From the NCBI GenBank assembly GCA_000720845.1, contig JODU01000015.1:1-64000 (forward strand): a stretch of DNA of 64,000 nt, in the 5' to 3' direction. This stretch comes from Kitasatospora aureofaciens. GTDB taxonomy: Bacteria > Actinomycetota > Actinomycetes > Streptomycetales > Streptomycetaceae. The position numbers were made by a program, and so were the translations under genes. A model generated the notes under the pieces. The model was not told the DNA's origin, searched no databases, and saw only the letters and a list, made by a program, of their open reading frames with translations. Positions within the stretch are counted from its first letter, which is position 1, and each line of letters starts with the position of its first letter. Below are positions 58,416-64,000 of this stretch, one piece after another.

Positions 58416-61085
58416 TCAGATGACCTGACCGGCCGCCGGGTCCGAGCCGGCCGGGGAGCCACCGGTCCCGTCCGTGCCCCCGGTCCCGTCCGTGCCCCCG
58501 GTGCCGTCCGTGCCCCCGGTGCTGCTCTGCGAGACGGTGGCCGGAGGCGTGTCGGCACCGCTGACGGTGTCGGACGTCTCCGGGGTGGACGGCGAGGTGG
58601 TCTGGCTCTCGGAGGGTGCCGGGGAGGTGCCGCCGGTCTCGGTGGGCGTCCCGGGGTTCGTCGGCTCGGTGTCCGTCGGCTTCGGCGACGTCGGCTTCGT
58701 CGTCGGCGCACTCGGCGACTTGCTCGGCTGGTCCGGCGAACCGGGGTCGTCCGGGCTCTCGTCGTCACCGGGCTCGGTGGCGTCGCCGGTGCTGCTGGGC
58801 GCGTCCGAGGGCCGCCCGGACCGGGTCGGTGCCGGGTCGTCCGAGGTGCCCGGGGTGCCGTCCGGACCGGAGTCGGTCGGGCTGCCGGTCGCGCCCTGGC
58901 CCTGCCCGTCGTCCGAGGGCCGGTCCGCGCCCAGGCTGCCGTCGTCGATGCCCTGGCTGGCCGACGGGTTGACGCCGACCTCGTTGGAGGGGTCGCCGGG
59001 GTCGTTCTCGGAGGTGGCCCCCAGGGTCACCACCGTGCCGAGCACGGCGACGAGCAGCGCGCCCGCTCCGGCGGCCACCAGGTTGCGCCGCGCAAAGCCC
59101 TTGATGCCGCCGGCGACCGTACGGGAGGGCTCCTCCTCGCTCTCGCGGCGGGTGACGAGGGTGGGGGACTGCGGACGCGGTCTCAGCGGCGGGAAGGGCG
59201 CGGGGACGCCCGCGGACGGCGACGCCGACTCCTCGTTGCGGGCGTCGGGCACCTCCTCCCCCACCGTCGGACCGAGCCCGGTGCCGAGGGAACCGGGTCC
59301 GGCGGCGGGCGGTGAGGCGACCGCCGCCGCGCCGAACGCGCCCGCGCCGCTGCCCAGGCCCGGCGTGTCCCCGGTGCGGTCGGCGACCAGCGCCAGGGCG
59401 CGGCGGCCGGCCACGGCGCCACGCTTGTCGGAGAGCGCGCCGCGCAGCCCGATGGAGGCCTCCAGCTCGGCGCGCGCCCGGTCCAGCCGGCCCTCGCACA
59501 GCGCGAGGATGCCGAGCTCGTGGTGGAAGTAGGCCTGTTCGGCGACGTCGCCGGCGAGCCGGGAGGCCTCGGTGCCGCAGCGCAGCGCCCGTTGCCAGGC
59601 ACTCCAGTGCAGTCCGGCGGCGAACGCGGGCGCCGCGGTGCGGGCCAGCTGGACGGCGGGGCTCTCCGCGTCGTCCGCGGGCGGGGTCGTCGTCGGCACC
59701 AGCACGGCGAGGGCAGCCAGGACGGCGTCGGCCTCGGCGCAGACCCGCTCCGGGGTGACCGAGGGGTGCCCGGCCCACCAGGCGTAGTGCTGGGCGGCGG
59801 CCAGCGCCCGCTCCCGTACGGCGTCGGCGTACCCGGCGCTCTCCAGCTGGGTGAGCACCCCGGCGGCCAGTCGGTAGCGGGAGCCGACCGGGGAGACCAG
59901 TCCGCAGTCGGTCAGCTCGCCGAGGGCGGCGTCCGCGTGGGTGTCGCCGACCAGGGCGGGCAGGTGGGCCTGGTGCGGCACCTCGCCGGCGAGCGCGACG
60001 GCGAACTCCAGGGTGGCGCGGGCGGAGGCGCTCAGCCGGGAGGCGAGCAGCGGTGCGGGCGCGGCGGCCTCGCCGAGGGACGGCAGGGGTACGTCGTCGG
60101 CCTCGGTGGCGTCGTAGGGGGTGTCGTCGGCCGGGCGGGCGTCGGCGAAGACGCCGAACTCGTCGACGGCGTCGGCGCCGGCCCGCTCCCGGTCCCGGCG
60201 GCGCAGCAGGGCACCGGCCTGGACGAAGCGCAGCGGCAGGCCCTCGGACTCGAACCAGAGGTCTCCGGCCCAGTTGGCCTCCTCCTCGGTGAGGGGACGC
60301 CCCGCGGCGCGCTCCAGCAGCTCCACGCCGTCCGAGCGGTCCAGGCCGCTGAGGAAGACCTCCTCGACGGCCGAGTCGGCGGAGGGTGCGGCCACCTCCG
60401 GGGTGGCGGCGATGAGGAAGGCGCACTCGGGGGTGGCGTCGAGGAGTTCGTCGAGGGCGGTGCCGCCGAAATCGACGTCGTCGAGGACCACGACCGCGCC
60501 CACCTCGCGGAGGTACCCGAGCAGTTCCGCCCGGTCCGGGCGGTGCAGGGGGGCGCGGTGGACGGCGTAGAAGAGGTCGTGGAGCAGGTCGTCGGCGGTG
60601 CGGTGGTGGCCGCTCAGCCGGACGACGCCGTCCGGGGCGAGGCCCGCGCAGTCCTCGGCGACGACGTCGAGGAGGCTGGTGCGGCCGGAGCCGGCGGGGC
60701 CGGTGAGGCGGACGGACCGGCCGCGGGCGAGCAGCCGCACCAGGCGCTCGCGTTCGTCCTCGCGGGCCAGCAGGCCCAGGACGGTGCGGACCGGTCCCGG
60801 CGGGACGGGCGGCCGCGCGGCGCGCTCCGCCTCGGCGCGTTCGGCCGCGGTGAGCTTCTCGGGCCGGGCGGGCCGCTCCGTGGGCGGGCAGACCTCGATC
60901 TCGCTGCCGTCGACGGGGTTGACCGTGAGCAGGAAGTCGCCGGACACCAGCTGCACCGTGCGGGCGAGCGCGGGCGCGTGCTGTCCGAAGTCGGAGGTGA
61001 TGGGGTCCCGGTGCGGGCGCGGGCGCGGCGCCTGGTGGTCGCCGTCCTGGCCGTACTCCTCAGGGCCCCGGTTGGTCGGGTCCAT
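58416..61085 (-). CDS. membrane-anchored AAA/STAND-like ATPase with Ser/Thr/Pro/Asp extracellular tail
   Basis: A protein of 889 residues. The P-loop is GPAGSGRT at 129-136, with Arg in place of the invariant Lys, so ATP hydrolysis may be lost. Walker B-like VVVLDDVD follows near 196-203. Helical repeats (LGILALCEGRLDRARAELEA) occupy the middle. One TM helix (LVAAGAGALLVAVLGTVVTL) lies near residue 680. The last 185 residues are low complexity, Asp/Ser/Thr/Pro/Gly-rich and probably outside the membrane, ending in GGTDGT repeats. The ATG at 61085 has GGGGGG upstream. It resembles an orphan STAND or transcription-regulator ATPase, and its role is unknown. Confidence 0.8.
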   Translation of the reverse strand: MDPTNRGPEEYGQDGDHQAPRPRPHRDPITSDFGQHAPALARTVQLVSGDFLLTVNPVDGSEIEVCPPTERPARPEKLTAAERAEAERAARPPVPPGPVRTVLGLLAREDERERLVRLLARGRSVRLTGPAGSGRTSLLDVVAEDCAGLAPDGVVRLSGHHRTADDLLHDLFYAVHRAPLHRPDRAELLGYLREVGAVVVLDDVDFGGTALDELLDATPECAFLIAATPEVAAPSADSAVEEVFLSGLDRSDGVELLERAAGRPLTEEEANWAGDLWFESEGLPLRFVQAGALLRRRDRERAGADAVDEFGVFADARPADDTPYDATEADDVPLPSLGEAAAPAPLLASRLSASARATLEFAVALAGEVPHQAHLPALVGDTHADAALGELTDCGLVSPVGSRYRLAAGVLTQLESAGYADAVRERALAAAQHYAWWAGHPSVTPERVCAEADAVLAALAVLVPTTTPPADDAESPAVQLARTAAPAFAAGLHWSAWQRALRCGTEASRLAGDVAEQAYFHHELGILALCEGRLDRARAELEASIGLRGALSDKRGAVAGRRALALVADRTGDTPGLGSGAGAFGAAAVASPPAAGPGSLGTGLGPTVGEEVPDARNEESASPSAGVPAPFPPLRPRPQSPTLVTRRESEEEPSRTVAGGIKGFARRNLVAAGAGALLVAVLGTVVTLGATSENDPGDPSNEVGVNPSASQGIDDGSLGADRPSDDGQGQGATGSPTDSGPDGTPGTSDDPAPTRSGRPSDAPSSTGDATEPGDDESPDDPGSPDQPSKSPSAPTTKPTSPKPTDTEPTNPGTPTETGGTSPAPSESQTTSPSTPETSDTVSGADTPPATVSQSSTGGTDGTGGTDGTGGTDGTGGSPAGSDPAAGQVI
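58462..58515. repeat. three 18-bp tandem repeats inside the ATPase-like gene
   Basis: The unit CCGGTCCCGTCCGTGCCC occurs at 58462-58479 and 58480-58497, with a one-base variant at 58498-58515. They encode GGTDGT repeats near the protein C-terminus. Being a multiple of three, copy number can vary without breaking the frame. Confidence 0.9.
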
Positions 61086-61318
61086 TGGTTCAAGCCCCCC
61101 AAAAGCGTCGTGTGCAGGGCCCCGGCAGGGACCACCCTCCCGGCCTTGCCGCACACCGCGCTGTCGCTTCTGGTCCGGGCCCGCCGGCGGGTTTGCAAAG
61201 GCAGCGGGCAGCCAGACCCTAAACCTTCGCCCAGTATCGCCGACAGTCCGGGGTGCCGGACCGCCCGAGAGGTCACGGTCTCGTGAGGATTGCGTGTGTC
61301 GGAGGTGTGAACCTTCAC

Positions 61319-61642
61319 TTACACGCGGGGCAGGGTCTCCACACCGATGCCGCCCTCGATGGCGAGGATCCGGTGCAGCCGGGTGGCCACCAGCAGGCGC
61401 TGCATCTGCGGCGGTACGTCGCGCAGCACCAGTCGCCGCCCGCAGCGCCCGGCCCGCCGGTGGGCTCCCATGATCACGCCGAGTCCGGTGGCGTCCCAGG
61501 AGTCCAGTTCGGACAGGTCCAGCACCAGGTCGCCGACTCCGTCGTCGACGGCCGAGTGCAGGACCGTACGGGCGTCCGCCGCGCTGCGGACGTCGAGGCG
61601 GCCCCCGACGACCAGCTCGACGTGGTCGCCCCTGATGTGCAT
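61319..61642 (-). CDS. STAS-domain anti-sigma factor antagonist
   Basis: A protein of 107 residues with the SpoIIAA/RsbV fold (VELVVGGRLDVRSAADARTV). The phosphorylation loop is DSWDATGLGVIMG, with Thr where SpoIIAA has its phosphoserine. It probably binds an anti-sigma kinase and frees a sigma factor. The ATG at 61642 follows GGGGAG. It is not next to a kinase or sigma gene here, so its partner is elsewhere. Confidence 0.88.
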   Translation of the reverse strand: MHIRGDHVELVVGGRLDVRSAADARTVLHSAVDDGVGDLVLDLSELDSWDATGLGVIMGAHRRAGRCGRRLVLRDVPPQMQRLLVATRLHRILAIEGGIGVETLPRV

Positions 61643-61831
61643 ATGCGCTCCCCGGCGTGCGTCTTCTTCGTCGTCTTCTTCGTCTTGAGCGTTGCGTTCC
61701 GTGCGGTGTGGTCTCGGCGGTATCAGGTGTTGCACCCTCTGACTGGCCGGAACGACCGGAGGTTGCCGCCTGTAAGCGAACCGATACCGAATTCACCCCG
61801 GCGTGTGACGTCTGCCGGGGCTGATGTGACC

Positions 61832-62680
61832 TCAGTGCTTGTAGAAGCCCTGCCCGCTCTTGCGGCCGATGTCACCGGCGTCCACCATCCGGCGCATCAG
61901 CTCCGGCGGGGCGAACTTCTCGTCCTGGGACTCGGTGTAGATGTTGCCCGTGGCGTGCAGCAGGATGTCGACGCCCGTCAGGTCGGCGGTGGCCAGCGGT
62001 CCCATGGCGTGGCCGAAGCCCAGCTTGCAGGCGAGGTCGATGTCCTCGGCGGTGGCGACGCCCGACTCGTACAGCTTCGCGGCCTCGACGACGAGGGCGG
62101 AGATGAGCCGGGTGGTCACGAAGCCGGCGACGTCGCGGTTGACGACGATGCAGGTCTTGCCGGTGGACTCGGCGAACTCGCGTGCGGTGGCGAGCGTTTC
62201 GTCGCTGGTCTTGTAGCCGCGCACCAGCTCGCACAGCTGCATCATCGGGACCGGCGAGAAGAAGTGGGTGCCGACGACCCGCTCGGGGCGCTCCGTCACG
62301 GCCGCGATCTTGGTGATCGGGATGGCGGAGGTGTTGGACGCGAGGATCGCCCCGTCCTTCACCAGCTTGTCCAGGGTACGGAAGATCTCGTGCTTGACTT
62401 CCAGCTTCTCGAAGACGGCCTCGACGACGACGTCGGCGTCGGCGGCGGCGTCCAGGTCGGTGGTCGCGGTGATGCGCCCGAGGGCGGCCTCGGCGTCGTC
62501 GGCGGTGAGCTTGCCCTTGGCGACGAACTTGTCGTAGGAGGCCCTGATGCCGTCGGTGCCGCGCCGCAGCGCCTCGTCGGTGACGTCGCGCAGGACGACG
62601 TCCCAGCCCGCCTGCGCGGAGACCTGGGCGATGCCGGACCCCATGAGACCGGCTCCGATGACGGCGAGCTTCCGTGCCAC
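61832..62680 (-). CDS. 3-hydroxybutyryl-CoA dehydrogenase
   Basis: A protein of 282 residues. The NAD(P) site is VIGAGLMGSGIAQVSAQAG at the N-terminus. The catalytic part has NTSAIPITKIA, ERVVGTHFFSPVPMMQLCELV with the active His, and PLATADLTGVDI. The C-terminus is GRKSGQGFYKH. The GTG at 62680 with GGGGAG upstream gives the standard family length. It reduces acetoacetyl-CoA or oxidises 3-hydroxybutyryl-CoA and fits with the thiolase at 43964. A TGACG-GA-CGTCA dyad lies upstream at 62782-62793. Confidence 0.94.
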   Translation of the reverse strand: MARKLAVIGAGLMGSGIAQVSAQAGWDVVLRDVTDEALRRGTDGIRASYDKFVAKGKLTADDAEAALGRITATTDLDAAADADVVVEAVFEKLEVKHEIFRTLDKLVKDGAILASNTSAIPITKIAAVTERPERVVGTHFFSPVPMMQLCELVRGYKTSDETLATAREFAESTGKTCIVVNRDVAGFVTTRLISALVVEAAKLYESGVATAEDIDLACKLGFGHAMGPLATADLTGVDILLHATGNIYTESQDEKFAPPELMRRMVDAGDIGRKSGQGFYKH

Positions 62681-62816
62681 TGTGCGACTCCCCTGATACG
62701 CGCTGATTCTCGTCTCTCGGCCGGAGATTAGCGGGCGTGAGGCGCTGTGTGACCGGTTAGTAACGCGCGTCACGTCTCAAATGACGGACGTCACACCGAG
62801 GCGTGCCGTCCGGGTG

Positions 62817-63458
62817 TCACTGCGTGCCTCGTACGGCGTAGTTGAGCACCTTCTCGCTCAACAGCTCCTCCATCTCGTCCAGCAGCAGGAGCACGTCGCG
62901 GGAGACCTCGGAGGGCTTGCCCCCGGCGACCATGCGGTGACCGATCTCCATCATCACCGTGCCGTGCAGCCAGTTGATCTGACCGGCCATCAGGGAGGGC
63001 AGCGGATCCTCGGCCGGGGTGCCGGTCTCCTCCCTCAGGGTCGTGTCCAGGTTGACGAGGATCTCCTGGCCGATGGCCCACATCCGGGACCGCAGGGCGG
63101 GCGACTCGTGCACGACCTTCATGAACTCGGCATATCCGTCCATCAGGCCGACGCGCGGCGACACCGACTCGACCTCCTCGCGCAGCTCGCGCAGGACGGC
63201 GTGCGCCGCCGACTCCCCTTCGTGCCGCCCGCGCACCCAGCGCGAGAGCCGGTCGACCACACCCTTGGAGCGGTCGAGGAACAGGTCCTCCTTGGCAGGG
63301 AAGTAGTTGTAGACGGTGTTGACGGAGACGTTCGCGGCGTCCGCGACCTCCGCCACCGTCACGGCCTCGAAGCCGCGCTCCAGGAACAGCCCCGTGGCGA
63401 CATCCGAGATGTACTGCCGGGTCTGCCGCTTCTTCCGTTCCCTGAGTCCCTCGGCCAT
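62817..63458 (-). CDS. TetR family transcriptional regulator
   Basis: A regulator of 213 residues with helix-turn-helix FEAVTVAEVADAANVSVNTVYNYF at about 30-55 and a ligand domain with GLMDGYAEFMKVVHESPAL. The ATG is at 63458. It is divergent from the ABC ATPase at 63552, with 93 bp between, a classic repressor-exporter arrangement. AT-rich inverted sequence in the gap is the likely operator. Confidence 0.9.
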   Translation of the reverse strand: MAEGLRERKKRQTRQYISDVATGLFLERGFEAVTVAEVADAANVSVNTVYNYFPAKEDLFLDRSKGVVDRLSRWVRGRHEGESAAHAVLRELREEVESVSPRVGLMDGYAEFMKVVHESPALRSRMWAIGQEILVNLDTTLREETGTPAEDPLPSLMAGQINWLHGTVMMEIGHRMVAGGKPSEVSRDVLLLLDEMEELLSEKVLNYAVRGTQ

Positions 63459-63498
63459 GTCCGCATCCTAGCCGCGCCGGCACCACTGCCTGGGGCCG

Positions 63499-63529
63499 CT
63501 GAAAACTTGGTGTCGTTGCAAAATTTCAG
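63499..63529. promoter_or_regulatory. possible TetR operator between regulator and ABC gene
   Basis: CTGAAA (63499-63504) and TTTCAG (63524-63529) form an inverted pair around an AT-rich 19-bp centre, in sequence much poorer in GC than the flanks. It lies between the divergent tetR and ABC starts. Confidence 0.35.
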
Positions 63530-63551
63530 TGACTCTGTTTTTCTGGGACGC

Positions 63552-64000
<449 letters not shown>

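Noticed and set aside
61086..61796. Extension of the ATPase-like protein to a 1126-residue product starting near 61796
   Set aside because: The extension is antisense to the STAS gene and lacks a start with a ribosome site. The ATG at 61085 with a G-rich site fits.

Overview
The window is high-GC chromosomal DNA from a Streptomyces, very probably a close relative of S. coelicolor. The gene order runs maltokinase - glgB - helD - pfkA - pta - ackA - pyk - icmA - mce - scy - filP - nucS. From memory this matches the S. coelicolor SCO544x to SCO538x segment in reverse numbering. GTG starts, 4-bp ATGA/GTGA overlaps, leaderless-type promoters and the Streptomyces-specific Scy/FilP pair all support the genus. 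I saw no tRNA, rRNA, CRISPR array or insertion sequence.

Layout. 1-5404: the GlgE-type trehalose/glycogen pathway (glgE end, treS, mak, glgB). This block is damaged. glgE and treS are fused, treS has two further internal gaps, and glgB has lost about 47 codons that include its catalytic acid. 5408-8616: a HelD-type RNA polymerase recycling motor, a strong divergent promoter with a candidate small RNA, and a MerR-thioredoxin pair. 8697-12733: a dicarboxylate symporter with a DcuS/DcuR-type two-component system. 12618-16548: a STAND (NB-ARC/TPR) ATPase, a four-TM protein and a divergent nucleosidase-like protein. The STAND and the nucleosidase share a YGGDHxDFRGGxF motif, which suggests a compact conflict or cell-death module. 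16643-19899: a sugar ABC importer without its own ATPase.

20000-26785: an XRE regulator, then central carbon genes: ATP-phosphofructokinase, the phosphotransacetylase-acetate kinase operon and pyruvate kinase. 26864-29663: three cell-envelope genes (a secreted Ser/Pro/acidic protein, DUF6114, DUF6230), followed by a 640-bp non-coding stretch with paired dyads. 30303-39944: a thioredoxin-TPR chaperone, regulators, isobutyryl-CoA mutase large subunit with a clear operator upstream, two DUF3817 proteins, an MTH1187-family protein and three tandem AIM24 proteins. 38535-42694: an OmpR-type two-component system, a divergent acidic PepSY protein and an MFS transporter.

42940-45759: MeaB, thiolase and methylmalonyl-CoA epimerase, which link functionally to icmA in branched-chain and propionate metabolism. 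45994-51114: the polar-growth cytoskeleton proteins Scy and FilP. 51237-55283: two tandem, clearly duplicated ABC exporter modules. 55291-64000: a small Cys/His protein, an LLM flavoprotein, an SCO5389-type protein, the mismatch endonuclease NucS, a large membrane-anchored ATPase-like protein with a Walker A Lys-to-Arg change, a STAS protein, 3-hydroxybutyryl-CoA dehydrogenase, a TetR regulator and the start of a DrrA-type ABC gene cut by the window edge.
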